Positions 24,301 to 39,300 of a DNA stretch of 64,000 bases are shown here, piece after piece. The DNA comes from Whitmania pigra (taxonomy: Eukaryota; Annelida; Clitellata; Hirudinida; Haemopidae): NCBI GenBank assembly GCA_021613335.1, contig JAJTWR010000263.1, positions 3,807,268-3,871,267 on the forward strand, in the 5' to 3' direction. Made by a program: the position numbers and the translations under genes. How positions within the stretch are numbered: position 1 is the stretch's first letter; every line of letters begins with the position of its first letter. The notes beneath the pieces were generated by a model. The model saw only the letters and a program-made list of their open reading frames with translations, ran no database searches and was not told where the DNA came from.

Positions 24301-27300
24301 ATTACAAAAAAGAAAGTACATTAAAGAACATTAATACCATATAAGAAATAAAGTATATTAATCAGATATATTAATATTCTGTGGTTGATGCTTATGTCAT
24401 AAACCGCAAGCTGTGATGGCAAAATATGGTTTTAATGCCAAAGCAATGAGTTCGTCTTGCCATTCTTTTGCCACTCGATGGAACAGTACTAGGTGTAACA
24501 GTTAATAATGTGGATTTTGTAGTTAAACAAAATAAAATAATTTTAAGAGTAACATAAAAAGTGCTTTATTCAGAGTAATGTCCATTGCCAGCTACACACA
24601 TTTCACCCATCTTTCAGATAATTCATGGATACTATCCAGTGATGGGCAAAATAAATTGCGATTGCGATTTAAATCGTGATTTAGGCAAGGTTGCGATTCG
24701 ATTTGAACATTGTTGGATTCGATTTTGGCCTCAGTGATTTTGATTCGATTTGCCTTTTTTTTGATTCGATTTGAAAAAGCAAATCGAGTCATTGAAATAA
24801 AGATGGTTATATATTTTTAATTTTGTAAAAATGGTTATAAATTTAAGAATTCTATATCTTTGGTGTGCTCCCCGTTAAATAAACATTGTTGTAGGTTACA
24901 TGCTTTTGTTCTACTTGTAGCTTTACTGCGTTTTAAATATGTCTGAGTTAGATAGCAGGAAATATGGGATTTATCTCTTTAGGCCAGTCATCTAGAGCTG
25001 TACAAAGATGCAAAAGAAAAAGATAAGGAAACAACAACTCAACAAAGTCATTCGTTGCTATCATTCATGGCTGTGGCAGGAGGTATTAATGAAAATTCTC
25101 TTTCTCTGACATACAATGATTCCAATCCAAAGCAAAAGGCCCTTACCGAAGGAATAGTGAAACAACTTGTAGCCAAAGCAATGCTTCCACTACGCATAGT
25201 TGAAAGTTCAGGTTTTGCCTTTTTTATGAGAATTGTGGATCCATATTATGTTATCCCAAGTAGAAGGACTATAAATAGAAAATTAACTGATGTATTGCAG
25301 ACATTAAAAGACAATTTGAAGAATGAAATTGAACTACTAATTAATAATAATTTGAGCGTCATGCTTCAACAGATTTGTGGAACAGCCGTTCATTTGAACC
25401 AATTATTGGAGTAAAATACCAATACTTTGACGAAGGCTTTCAGCTGAGAACAAAGACGGCTGCTTACAGATACTTCGGGTCCCAACACACAGGAAAAAAT
25501 ATTTGTGCAGCTTTTGAGGAAATACTGTCAGAGTATGGGTTGCAGAGCATTGACATTGGATATTTTGTTACTGACAATGCCAGAAACATGCTCAAAGCAT
25601 TCACAATATTTTCCGAGGAAGCTGCCAGGTTTGCCTTTGATCAAAAGGAAAATAAAAGATGTGTACTGATTATCAGACACCAATTTTTATCAGACAACTC
25701 TTTGGTTTCAATAAATAAAAAAAAAATAAAACTGTAAAAATGTTGGCTGTTATTTTCATTGTGTTTTGCTCGAAAAAATTTTGGAAGATTTGATTCGATT
25801 TGGAATTTTTTGATTCTATTTGAGATTTGGTTGTTGAGATTTAAATCATTTTACAAATGATTTGAGATTTGACCATTGAGATTCGATTTGATTTTTGCCC
25901 ATCACTGATACTATCCCAAAAAAACTTTTCTTGTTTTGAGGCAAACCATTCACAGACCCAATTTTCTACTTCTTCGTATATTTTGAAGTGCTATTCAACA
26001 AGTGCATGTGCCATCAATCGAAATAAGTGGCAACCTGAAGAAGCAAAGTTTGGTGACTATGACGGGTTGGTTAATACCACATTTTCCCGAAAATAAGACA
26101 GTGTCTTATATTAATTTTTGCTACAAAAGACTCGCTAGGGCTTATTTTCGGGGGGTGTCTTATATTTTCATAATCAACGACCCATTTTTGTTTTATACAA
26201 ATTAATATTCTAACAAGAATGTAAATTAGAGTTCTCAAAAAAAATTAGTCAAATTCAGTCACATCAACTTGGTACGAGCATTCAACTCACAAGAGGCTAA
26301 AATGGCAAGTAGAAGGGACTGGAAAATGCATGAAAAATGTCGATTGTAAGATGCAAGTGATAGTTTGGATGCCGATTTTATCTGTTTTGGATGCCGGGTG
26401 AGAACCAAAATGGAGAACCTGGTCAACAGTCTATCCCTCAAAATCTCAGAGCTAGAGAAAACTGTAGAAGACATGAAGACTAATATCAGCAAAATTAGAG
26501 AAACTGCATAAGTTGAGCAAAGAGCCAATCTAGAAGATGTTCCAAAGCTCAAGATAGAACTGAAGGAACTGGGAACAAACAAGTAGCGGAAATGGAAAAA
26601 GAAACAACAAGGCTCAAACAAGAAGTCAAAGCCATTCCTTCAGGGCTATCAAAGAAAGCAGAAGAAAACCTAAAGCCTAAATGGTCAGAAGTAGTATTCA
26701 GCCATATCAAAAAGTGCATAGTGGAAGTTAAGGACCAAGTCATAAAAGTACAGCAAACAATAAACAAAAATAAGAGCTGGTGAAGAAAGTTCAAAGGAAA
26801 AAAGATGAAACAATGTCACAATCCATAAACTAGCTGAAAGTACCGGAAACACAGTGGAGGAAATGAAAAAAAGGATAAGCAGGTAGTCTTGCACTTAATA
26901 AACAACATGCTTGGAGTGAATTGTGAACAAGAAATTAAAAGAATGTTCAGACTTTGGCAGAAAAAGAATAAGAGAGACCATTGCTGATTGAACTAAGAGA
27001 AAGGTCACTCAAGAATTCAATAATGGAATTCCTTTTCAAACTGAAAAATGCTAATGAAAAGTATAGCATAATTGCCACAATAATGTAGAGCACTAGTATT
27101 AGCAGTGTTGCGCTAATTACTTTTATAATTAATTAATTCCTTATTTTTTTAATTTTTACACATAACAATTACAGAAAATTTTCTGTACTTTCACTTGTAA
27201 CAAATTACTATTTTTGGTCTTACTTTTACCTCGTTACTTTTTTAGCATAAGGCGTTACAAAGTAAATAAAATTATAAATTAGTTGAATTTTATATTAAAA

Positions 27301-30300
27301 TTTATTTTTTTAAAATAAATTGGTCGTTTTTGTTAAATTGCAGCTTGTGGGTTAATAATATCAAAGTTTTTTTAATATATAAATATGCATGTCGTACTAC
27401 AGAATCCTTGGAAGCCAATTTGAACATTGGTAGCGATTATAAGGGGAACTTCATTGAAGAAGCACACATGGCCATATTTAATCACAATGTTCAGATCTGA
27501 ATCAAAGGAAGCAAAATCACATAAGTTTGCAACTGTACAAACAAAAAAAACTATGTATTCAGCATTGGAAGGTTCATCGTCAAACTTGAAGAAACATATA
27601 GAACGCATGCATCCAAGACAAGTTTCGAAATATGAATTGTTGACAATAAGTGCACTCAAGAGAAAGGTAGACAACGACTATGAGAGCGAAAGGGGAAATT
27701 TCACCAAAACAACAGTTCCCCAGTTATTTGTCTGACATTGAGCAGCCATTGACTAGAACTTAGTTATGTTGAAAGTTAACAAACATTTTTGATTGTAAAT
27801 AAAGAATAAAAACACTTTCATTAGTTCAAATGTTTTTTTCAAAACCGGTAACCGTAATAAATTACCACCACTGCTCTGGCTTTTGCTGGTGATGAGTCAC
27901 ATGGTTTTCTATAGTGCCATAAGAACATATCATGAAACCCATTGGATGGTAAAAATTATATACAGCTTTTGGCCACACTTTCACGTTAAAAGCAATGGTA
28001 CATCTGCATAACTTCAGTATCTGCTTCAAGAATTGATCTCAATTTATTTAAAGCCCTTGTTTCTTTTAATGCAGTTATAAAACCTATTGCACATGAGCTA
28101 CATTTCATGTTCAGATCAATGATCCAATTATGATTCTTGAGAAATTGAAATCTCTGCCACAATTTCATGTTATAATTCATGCACTATTTGGACCTCAACA
28201 TTTCTATACCTTCATACTGTACATCTGCTTAAATCCATCATCTGTTCCAAGAATTAATCTCAAAATGTTTAAAAATGTCTCTAAAGGTTTGTACATTTAA
28301 AATGTGGTTTCCATATTTATGGAATTACGGGACACAGAGACTTGTTAAGCAGAAAAGGTTGTAGCTTGGAATTGGTTAACGAGTTCATTACTGTTCTTTG
28401 AAGTATTGCTTTACTTTTGTCTGACAAATTATTATGCATGTACAATCTGCATTCCAAAGTAGAAAGTTGATGTAAATTTTGAAATGAAAAATAGATTCGA
28501 GGAAGATTTGGAGAGAGAACACAATTTTGGTCAACTGCAGCGAGCTCATGAATCGTTAATCAGTTCTTTGAAGTTATTAAACAATTTATTAACAGACGTT
28601 AACAATTTTATTAACAGTGGTGCAGTTTGGATGTTAGATCGCCCGGAATGATTGCAATGTGACATCCGCTCGAGTTGAGCATCTTCTTAACTGATGCCTC
28701 TTTATGAGCAGTCATTGCATCCATGATCAACAGTGAGCTCTTTGAAAAGAATCCGCCCCATCTCATTTGAAAAAAATTTCATTAATTTAATTAAATTAAT
28801 TTTTTCCATAGATCTAAGATTGCTTTACAACATATCAAAATTTAAAAAAGTACTTTGTGCCTTAACAAAATAAACCGACTTAGAATAACATTGATTTTTC
28901 GAAAATCAGACACTGCAGACATACTGCATTATAAAGCAATATGTCAAAGTTAAACAAGCAAATCCCTCAAATATCATTGCTCTCTCTCATTTACAACATT
29001 AGTTATGATACATTATGTGTGGCCGATTTTCGAAAAAATCAAAATTTGAAAAGTAGGGTGACCATGTAAAAATTGTAATATCTTTTAAAATATTTGTTAT
29101 TTCTAGCCAATATTTTGAATTTTCCCATTATATATTATATATTGTTTATTTTTTTTAAATACATTGGTGGGAAAATTTTTCAAAATCGATTGAGTTCATT
29201 TGATCTGACCGGATAGAAAAAAAGACTACAACGGATCACCAGAGATGCAATCAAGGTCAAAAGGGCAAAATATGAAGCTTGGAAAAAGATGAAAGATTTG
29301 GCAAGAGCAGAAGTTAAGCTAACAGAATTAACAAAACAGCATTAGCATCATATGAAAGTAGGATAGCTAGTAACATAAAATGTGATAGTAAAAGCTTCTT
29401 CAGATATGTTAAGTGTTCACAAAAAGTCAGGGACAGAATTTGGCCATTAAAAAATGAAAAGGGAGAAACTGTTGAGTCATTAGAAGAAACAGCAAGTCTA
29501 TTAAACAAATATTTTAAGATATTATATTAAGTTATATTATATTATTATTATATTAAGTTATATTATATTATTATTATATTAAGTTCAGTGTTTAGTTCAG
29601 AAATATTGGATAACATGCCAGAGCCAGCAAGAAGGATTAAAGAGGAAAAGCTCAAGTTAGATGAGATAGAATTCACTAAAGAAGAGGTGATTAAGCAGCT
29701 ACAAAAACTACAAGCTGATAAGAGTCATGGTAAATAATCCAGTATTTGGAGATGGGCTATGTTTACCTTATGGTAAATCAATCCATCCCATAAAATACGA
29801 TAACTTTCAGCACCACTTTTTCACAGAATAAAGTAATGAATTAAAACTTCCTGCAAATGCTCTTTTTTGGGCATAAAGTTAAACATCTTTAAGCATAAAG
29901 TATTGCTGATGTCAGCATTTTCAGAAAGTGTACAAGCCGTACTTCTGAAGCTAGCAGATGAGACATTGTATAGTATATTATATGTAAAATCGGCATTATT
30001 AACCGGTACACCTTGAATCACAAAATATTCATTTTTAGATTATTTAATAAATTATAAATAGACAAGCAAATCTCTCCAAAAATCAGTGCTCTACCTTACT
30101 TACAACAATAGTTCTTATGCATTACATGCATCTGATTTTTCAAAAATCAACATAGAAGTTCTAAGTCAATTTTATTAAGGCTTGCAGTACTTTTATAAAT
30201 TTTAGTAAGCTGTAAAGCAATTTTTTTAACTATGGAAAATAAATAATTTACAAATAAATTTGACCACCTTTTTGGGATAAATAGCAGTAAAAATAACAAC

Positions 30301-33300
30301 ATTTGGCTGAATTCAAAAGCTTATAAAACAAAAATTAGAAAACAAATTCAAATAAAACATAGCCTACATTTAGAAAAAGGATAATATGAATAAATTGACA
30401 AGTTTTTAATAATTAAATATGCTTAGTTTTCAAAATATTTAATTTAAAAAATGCAATTTTTCGAAAGCTACACAATTTCTGAGTGACATCCCAAACATAG
30501 CAAATCATAAAACATTCAATTATTTAATAATACTTAATTAATTTGATCAACAAATCCACCAAAAATAATGGATTTACCATATTTACAACAATAGTTATAA
30601 TACACTGTGTTAATCTGAATTTTGAAAAATCAATGTTTTTCTAATTCAGTTTTTTTTAATAAGGTGCAAAGTACTTTTTATAAATTTTGATGTTATAAAG
30701 CAATTTTAGATCTATGGGAAAAAACTTTTGAACACCCTTTCAAGATTACAATACTTTGAATTTATGCTAATAAGTTTATAATACAAAAACTACCAAATGT
30801 ATTCAGAGGAAACTTATCATATATCACATCGAGCAGCACAGGGCAAGGGTACCAACCAGTCTTTGTATGCTTCGAGTTTATTTCCAGGTTCCAGTCTACC
30901 AAGACCAAGGATCAAATTCCCATCAAGCAGAGGAAAGGCAGCATGTCAAGAGTTAGATCAGGTGCAAGGACAAGGATTGAGAAGGCTTATGAAAAAGGAA
31001 AGTTCAATGAAGATATCCACAGATTGCATCTACAACATTTATCTGGAAATGTTCAGGCAAATACCAACCAAATGTCCCAAATACCAGAGAGAAGAAGACA
31101 GAGGGGAATTCAGCAACTCAGGCAGGAGAAGAAAATACTTCGTCAGAGTTGGTGACCAAAGAGAGGGTCTTTAAGTCTTGTGGGGAGAGGACAAGGCTTG
31201 AGTCTTGCCGAGAGTCTCAGGCAGAAAAAGTACCAGAGATGCCAAGCAAGAACCAGTTTCTTCAAAGATCCATGCAAATGCTCGATGCACAAAGTCAGGA
31301 ATTCTCAGTGTTTCAAGAATTGAGTTAGAAGAGCACCTCACTCAGACATACAGCAACGAAACATAACTGCAGGAAATGTTGGACATTCCGGTGGTCCCTG
31401 TGCCTGCCTGCTCCATGACAGCTCCTTCTCTCGAGGAAGTCAGAGGTATCATGAAAATAGTTAGGAACAAACCTGTGCCAGAAGTCAATGAAATTCCCTA
31501 ACTGGTGTATAAGAAATGCCCAAAAGCAATGAAATGTCTTCATGTGTTCATTGAAAAAGCATGGCACAGTTACCAATAAATGAAAGCAAGCTGAAGACAT
31601 TTTTATAGCTGAAGACATTTTTATAGCCAAAGAAAAGGATTGAAACCCTCCATCTCTTCCCTCATTTTTAGGCCGGTTTCGCATCAAGGGAAAGATCTTC
31701 TGTGCTGCCATGGCCCAAAGAATCAAAATACAAGATAGCAAACCAATATGTCAATGCCTTGGTGCAGAAAGGAGGTGTTTCTGGTTTCCCGGGATGTATA
31801 GAATGGTGACCCATCAAAATAGCCCAGCAACAAAATAGCCCTGTCTAAATAGCCCAGAACAAAATAGCCGTCAAAGTAGCCTGGCAAAAAAATAGCCCAG
31901 GACAAAAAAACCCCTCAAAATAGCTCGGTGACAAAATAGCCCCATAAAAGTATCTTTAAAAAAAATTAATTTATATTGGTTGAATACATTAACCAGTAAC
32001 TGATTTCAAATTTAATTAGATAAAATTAGTGGTTTGAATGCTTTTATGACCGTTTTGAGTTTAATTGGTATCACGCAATTTCATTAAGTGGAAGATTAAT
32101 CATCTAAAATATTAATAAGATTCTGGCTACTTCCTTGGTTTTCATGGACTTTTCAAGTTGGTATTTAATGTAAATTATCGTACAATCTGCATAAAGAGAA
32201 TTGACACTTACAGAATTTACCAGACACTTATTGAGTCACGTCAGTTCCAGTTGCAATGTGTACAAATGAAGAGTTCGAATTGGAAATGGAATTTAATCTA
32301 TCTTATCGATTGACATACAACATGTGTGAGCCACACAAAGTGATTCACCTTACCAGGCACTCATCACATCATGACTGTTCCTCAGATCATCTGATTTCTT
32401 TTTATCCTTCCCTGAGTTCTTATTGCAAAGTGAATGATTTGGAGCAGCAATTTAATATAACTTATCGAAACCAAGGTCTTCATACTTCATACATGTTCAA
32501 CACCGAACCTCTCAATTATCTATGCAGAATTGCTTATAATCTTACAATTTAACTAATTTGGTGTGACTAATTTACTTTAATTTAATTTAGTTTATTAATT
32601 TTTTACAACAAATTTTATTGAGCTATTTTGATGAGTTTTATGTTTGGTGGGGGTGTTTTGATGGGGCTGTTGTCCTGAGCTATTTTTTCACCAGGCTTTT
32701 TTTCGGGGTTATTTTGTCGCTGGGCTATTATGACGGGTGCCACATAGAACGCAAAATATTAATTTTTATATTATTTAATAAGTTAAAGTTAGGCAAACAA
32801 ATTAACCTAAATGTTATTTATAACATGAGCCTTAGCTCATTTACACCACCAGTATGGCTGACTTTAAAAAAAAATCAAAAATCGAAAAGTAGGGCAACCA
32901 TGTAAAAATGGCAATATCTTCTAAAACATTGGTCATATCTAAACAATATCTTGTATTTCCCAATTATGTAGACCACTGTTCGTTGTCTTTTCAAAATCGA
33001 TTGAGTTCATTTGATCTGACCCTTTGGAAAAGGTAATCTCAAGTCACAAAATCAGTAGTGAGTTTTTAAGTTTACAAGCTTAAATTTTTGCACACACTTG
33101 TATATTGACATCCTCAGAGGGAACATTAGCAGGAAATGCAAACCATTAAGTTAACCTACGTATTGGCACATATTAGTATTATTTGTTATTGACTCATCTC
33201 ACAATAATTTATTCTTCTGTGTATGTTTATGTGTAGAGCACCTTAAGCTTAAGCGTCAGGTGCAGGCTGGGTCGCGAACAAGAAACGTAATGACCATTGC

Positions 33301-36300
33301 TTTTACTGTTGTTCGCAGGCATGCTACCATCTGAGCCAACTTGCTTGGCTTCACCATTAATTCCCCATCAAAGATCATCCAAAAAACATATCTCTTTACA
33401 ATTACATTAAAATAAGTCACCCAGTCACTCTAAACCAATTATTATAAGAGTCAAACTTTGAGGTCGTCACAAAGCAGGTCATCCCTTGGTTTCATCCAGT
33501 CTTTTACTGATTCTCCATCCTTTTTCTATGGATCAAAATAGGTGATAAATATGTTATAACATTAAATGAATATTCATATTGACATATGCATTGATGTGTA
33601 TAAAAAAAAATTTGTAAATTCAACTAAAATCAATTTTTCAATCTAATTGACAAAATTAAAAGTTTGTTTTTTGTTTCTGAGTTCATTTTTCACTAGAAGA
33701 AATTTGTTAAACCTAAGTAATTTGTAACTAAATTAACTTGTAATACATGCGTTATGGGTGCACATGCTAGCCATCCTATGCAGCTGTAGGAGCTAGGAGC
33801 AGCAACTTTCCTTTATTCCACCTAGTTCTTATAGCTGTGCATTAGGTCATTAGCAAGCTAGTTATCTTGTGTATTGACAAATAAAGTAGTTGCATTTACT
33901 GTATTGTTTTCCTTGATTTATCGCAAGTCAATAAACACATGTATGACTTTCTCAAAGTTCAATAATGAAAATAATTAGAAGCTCACTCACTTTTGGGTTT
34001 GGGCCTTTTTTGTCAAGTCCTAATAAAATTATTTTAAAATAAAAAACTCAAAATAATATAATAATTATATTATATATTTAAATAAATAATAACATGTAAA
34101 TTAAATGAAATTTAATAATTTCATTATCATTTATCATTTGGCATTTAAATTGTACATACGTGCATTAAAATTTACTAGTCATTCAATAAGAGCGAGGATG
34201 TTAAAAAACACACTACAAAGAATATAACTTCAAATTTCTCCTACATTGGTGTATAAAATTAATATGAAGCCTATACGAGAAACTATGAAGCAATAATTAA
34301 TTTAATTTATACAATTTTGAAACATGGCAAAAATTATTCCAAAAAAAGAAGAGCATTCAATATTATTTTATGAATGAATACATTATCACAACTCTAAATG
34401 GAAAGTTTAACTATGCCAAAAATGTGGTTAAATAATTTAATGCTTATGTACTCCAAATACCTTCACAGTCAAGGGCCTTTTGTGCTTCAATTCCAGGAAA
34501 AGTTGGCATAGGACCAGCAAAATAATCACTGAATTTCACATTAGAAAGGTTGTACTTTTTAACTACAGATTCCTGTGTAAAAGGTATTGTGGTATTTTTA
34601 ATTAATACTGTTTATGATTAGTTGTTGTACTTCATTAATATAGCGCCCCATGCATAGCGTCAGAGGTGCTTCTTGGAACCATTTATATAGCACTCCTTCC
34701 CTAGGGCACATGTAGTGGTGCAGGCTGGGTTTCAAACACAACACATAGCAGACAAGAGAGGTCTCTGCATGTGTGAAGATCATACTAAAACATAATATTT
34801 AATTTGTAATTGAATCACAATGTCTTGTGTCCTATATGTTATACCAAGCAAATTGAGCACAGTTGGCCTGATGAAGTGCCATACTTTGGTGACCCCTGAT
34901 CAGGTCTAACGGCTTTATTGCCAGCCTTAAGAAGCTATCCCATCATCTTTTGAAAATACTTATAATCAAGATGTCAACTGTATTTGAAAAGAAATCACTT
35001 CTTCATTAAGAGAAAGTAGTTTGCAAAGAAAAGGAAGAAAGTTTTATTAATAAGAATTGCATTATTAAAAAATCTCATTTGTTCAATGCCTTTGCCAGAT
35101 CATGGCGTGCCGTTTGGCTGAATGGATTACGTGCCTGCATACGGTGATGATGGCAACAGTAGTAATGTCTCACGTTCCAAACCCAGCCTGTCCTGCCACA
35201 AGTGCCCTCGGGAAGGAGCACTATATAAATGGTTACAAAGAAGCGCCTCTGATACTGCATATGGCGCTCTATAAATGAAGTACATTTATATAAGAAATGC
35301 TTCTGTAACCTACTACATTTTATTTATTTAATTTATTATTTTTGTAAGTTCAAGATGTATGGAGACTAAATATGACTATTTCTTTAATATCACATGCAGA
35401 AATGCAATCCTCTAAGTCAACCCTCTTGCATACCAAAACCAGGTTTCCCTAGTGAGGAATCAAACATTGGCCTTGGTATGAGAATGAGAATGCCAATTAT
35501 TAACCATTAAATATCTAGAAAAGCATGAAATTATTTAAATCAAGAACACAAATATGAAAATGATCATTTTCAGATGGAATGGCAAAAACTAAGCCCTAGA
35601 GTCTTATATTTTATATTAATAGTTAATTACAATAAACCTCTTAGGCATGCTAACTTAAGCAAGCTCAAGTTTCACTTTTTAATCTCGCTTTGATTCTCAA
35701 TTAACTCATTTAATACTAAGTAAATATTTAATGCTAATAAGCACTTTAAAAGCAAGTTCTAAAAACCTTCAACTTCCAAATCCCTTTGCCTTTGTGTTCG
35801 CAGTGTTCTTTGAGGAAAAGCTTGCAGGAGTCTCGATTAAAAAGATTTTTGTTGCGACTACCAAAGCAAAAAGTGATTATAATTCAAGGTTATAGGCAAA
35901 TTGTTATTAATAACAGAAACAGAGCATTAATAAATAGGGCTGCTGATTTAATTGAATAATAATTAAACATTTTAATTGATTAATAATTGAAAATTTTAAT
36001 TGATCAATTTATTTTCTTTTAAAATAGTCTTCTTTTTGGTCACTTTTTTCCCCCACATTATCATTGGTATTTAGTTAGAAAGTGAACAATAATGGCAAAT
36101 ATTGAAAATAGTGTAGCAATTAGCTTTTTGTCATGTCAGACAAACAAAGCCTATAAGCAACAAACTTTCTGCAGACTCAAAAGTCACTTTAGCTCACAGG
36201 ATTGCCAGTTCAGAACGTCCATCTTTAATTATGAAAGATGATGGACTGCAGACAGTGCCACGGACTCCTCAAAACAGTTTTACCAAGTTGACAGAATTGA

Positions 36301-39300
36301 CACTGCGATTGCTGAGATGTGCAAAGAAAAGTTGGCAGAGCATAAGTTGTGCAAAGTATTCACAGTATGCCTACTCTCTTATAAAGGGACTGATTAGATT
36401 TTTATGGAGTGTTATCACTCTCATTAATTAATTAAAAATTCAAACTAAATTAAATTCAAATTAATTCTCAGTTTTGTTCTCAAAGTAAAATAAATGAATT
36501 AGCTAATGAATCAGCTAAGGTCAGATGATTGTGTGTGGGGCATACTGACGAACGTAGATTTGTGATCAACCAGATCAGCTAAACGTAGTCAGAATATATG
36601 TGCATTGTAATTAATCAAATTTAATATATTATTAAGTAAATTTCAATTAATCGATCAAGAAATTTTTAATCATTCGCAGCCCTATTAATAAATAAAAGAA
36701 ATAGCATTTTAACACTAAAAAATATTTTCAGCTATTGCACTATTTAACCCAAATTTATTCCACATGTTAACCCTCATCCGTTACTTGGGGTAAAGAAAGC
36801 GGTTTGTTTTGCTACTGTAATCTTATTTTTAAAATTACACCAGTTATCTTTTAGGACTTTGTAAACACATCATTTTTACATGTAGTCATGCAAAAAAAAT
36901 CAGAAAAACTGTTGAAGTAAACTATTGCTGGAATATTTTCTTAAGGGTTGCAATATGCACCCCATAAATAAATTAGTTTATGATGTTGATATATCAATAA
37001 ATTCATAATTTTGAAGCTAATTACATTTGTAATTTTTTAAATTTTTTGTTTTAAAACACTTCTAGCTGTTTTTCCAGATGTTTGGACAATATTCATTGCC
37101 ATGAAATTACTATGTTCCTACAATAGAAATAATGGTAGTTCCATTCAGAGGACAATGTTCATTTAGGCTATACAGTCCAACTAACCTGCCAAATAAGGAA
37201 TAAAGGTGTGGTGCTGCTGTGACAGTGCCACATCTTACCCAATAAACATGGAGGTTTATCTTGGGAGGCAACCAAATGAAGTCAGAGATCAGAATCTAGT
37301 GAAAACAATCTAGTCAAATGTGATTGGTGGGAGATAAGCTATGCGTTGCTCTGACAGAAGAACTGCTTTTTCAAGGCATGTCCTATATAGGAACCATGCT
37401 CAAGAATAAACAAGACATTCCTCAAAGCATGTTGGCACGAAACAGAGATGAATTATTTTTGATGGCAACAAAACTTTAATATTATATGCTCCCAAAAAAA
37501 TAAATTTTATTTCTTCAGTCTAAAATGCATCATGGCAAGGCTATAGAGGGTAAGAAACAAAAACCAGAGATTAACCTTCAATATAATGAAATAAGAGTGG
37601 CTTAGAAAACTAGGATCATTTGACCTGCACTCTTGCAAACAAAAAATCAAAAAGTGGCATATAGTCATGTTTTTCAATATGCTTGACACAGATGCCATTG
37701 CCAGTTTCATAATTTGGATGTGCAATAATTCCCTATTGGAACAAGTCGTGCAAATGATGAGTTGATGCCTGTTTATCAAAGTCTCGGAGTCTCTCAGCTA
37801 GCCATTGATTAGAAGATGTTTGGTCAACTCAGCCCAACTCAGAAAACGGATCAGGGATGCACTTCAACTTCTGGAGAACTTGAGACAATAAATGATAGAC
37901 CAGCTAAAGTAAATAAAACACAGGGACCATGTCACCTGTGCCCATGCAAGTTTGAAGCGCTCCAGACCTGCTTGTCCATCATACTTTGTCAACTTATCAA
38001 ATATGACAAATACCTATAACTGTACAATTTAGAGATATTATTCACAGTAACATTGAGCAATTTTATAATTACACTGAATCTCAAATGAGCAATTTAATTA
38101 ATTTTTTATTTGATAAAAAGTATGGTTTAGAAATGTTTTAATCTATCAATTCAATGTGTTTTTGACTTAAAACGTTCATGTGCATAAATTTAAAATAAAT
38201 AGAATTAATATTGTTCAAACTAACTTTGCAAAAAAGTCTCTGAATTAATATTAAATGAAAACGAATAGGAGTGCAATTTGAACCCCAAGAACCAGGAAAC
38301 ATAACTTTTTAGCATGGACCGGGCGATTAAATAAAAAAAATAAATTAATTAAAAACAGTAAAAAAAGTAACATATTTCATGAGATGAAAAATTTAACCAA
38401 AGGTTTTATTTGAAGTTCAAGAAAAATTATGTCAATACTGGAAAAAATTAACATAATCTATGAACATTAGCATAAATAAATTTATAAAACAGCACCTCAT
38501 ATTTTTAGCATTGGACATTATAGCAATTCCAGTATTTTGATCCTGGGACATATATTGGAATGAAGATGAATCAGCTGAACACCTCCTGCAAATACAAAAT
38601 AAACTCATTTAATTCTAAATTAATTCTGTGTTCTGGATAAAATAATAATAATGTTAGTTATCCTTAATTTTGCTATTAATGCCTGCAGAAAATCAAAATA
38701 TCGATTCATCACAAATTTGAACCCCATTGTTATTGTTGAGGTTTTGATAATTCTTAAAAAATTAAGTTTATTATCATAGAAATCTTAATACATTCACTCT
38801 AGCACTGCAAAATAAATACATATAACAAGTAAAACATGTCAAAAAGATAAGACAACTTTCTAGAAAAAAAGTCAATGTGAATAGTCTCACTTTTCTCAGA
38901 TGTGTGTTAAACAAAGGAAAATGGAAAATGGAAAATATAGATATATGTAGTACCACCAAACATGAGGCCTTTTGCAAATGCATCTGTGGTCCACACAAAA
39001 GTTTTTACAATATGAGCATGTGTTATCCTCACAACATAAGATTTTAAAAAGTACACAAATTGTTTATAGAAATCTTATTTTAATATTTGAAAAACCTTTT
39101 ATTGGGAGAACTTGAATTAATGAAAGGAGATGAAGCATCATGATGTATGTATTGATAGTATGAGTTCATGCTGGAACGATTGAAAGACTATAAACCAGAA
39201 TTTTCTATTGGGTCGTTCCACCAGTTCGTGCCGCTTCATAAAACTATTTTTTCAACAACGACTTTTTTGATATTTGGGTAAGTGTTACCATTAGAAAGCC

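Larger units (their letters stand above)
24637..25907 (+). mobile_element. hAT element with perfect ends and 8-bp TSD
   Basis: Inverted ends CAGTGATGGGCAAAA (24637) and TTTTTGCCCATCACTG (ending 25907), flanked by ATACTATC at 24629-24636 and 25908-25915. Subterminal DNA is rich in GATTCGATTT phrases. Contains two transposase ORF fragments. Inserted in a mariner relic in BAZ1A intron 7. Confidence 0.92.
24580..26075 (-). mobile_element. Mariner transposase C-terminal relic, split by a hAT element
   Basis: Minus-strand coding resembles the end of mariner transposases: HLFRLMAHALVE, then YEEVENWVCEWFASKQEKFF (right of the hAT) and HELSERWVKCVAGNGHY (left of it), ending in a stop near 24580. The hAT at 24637-25907 sits in the codons after FFWDSI. 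Confidence 0.8.

Noticed and set aside
34869..34905. CTGATGA followed by a palindrome CCTGATCAGG and a TC, suggesting another hammerhead
   Set aside because: The GAAA core is replaced by GTGA, stem II pairs poorly and no stem I could be formed. At best a dead relative.
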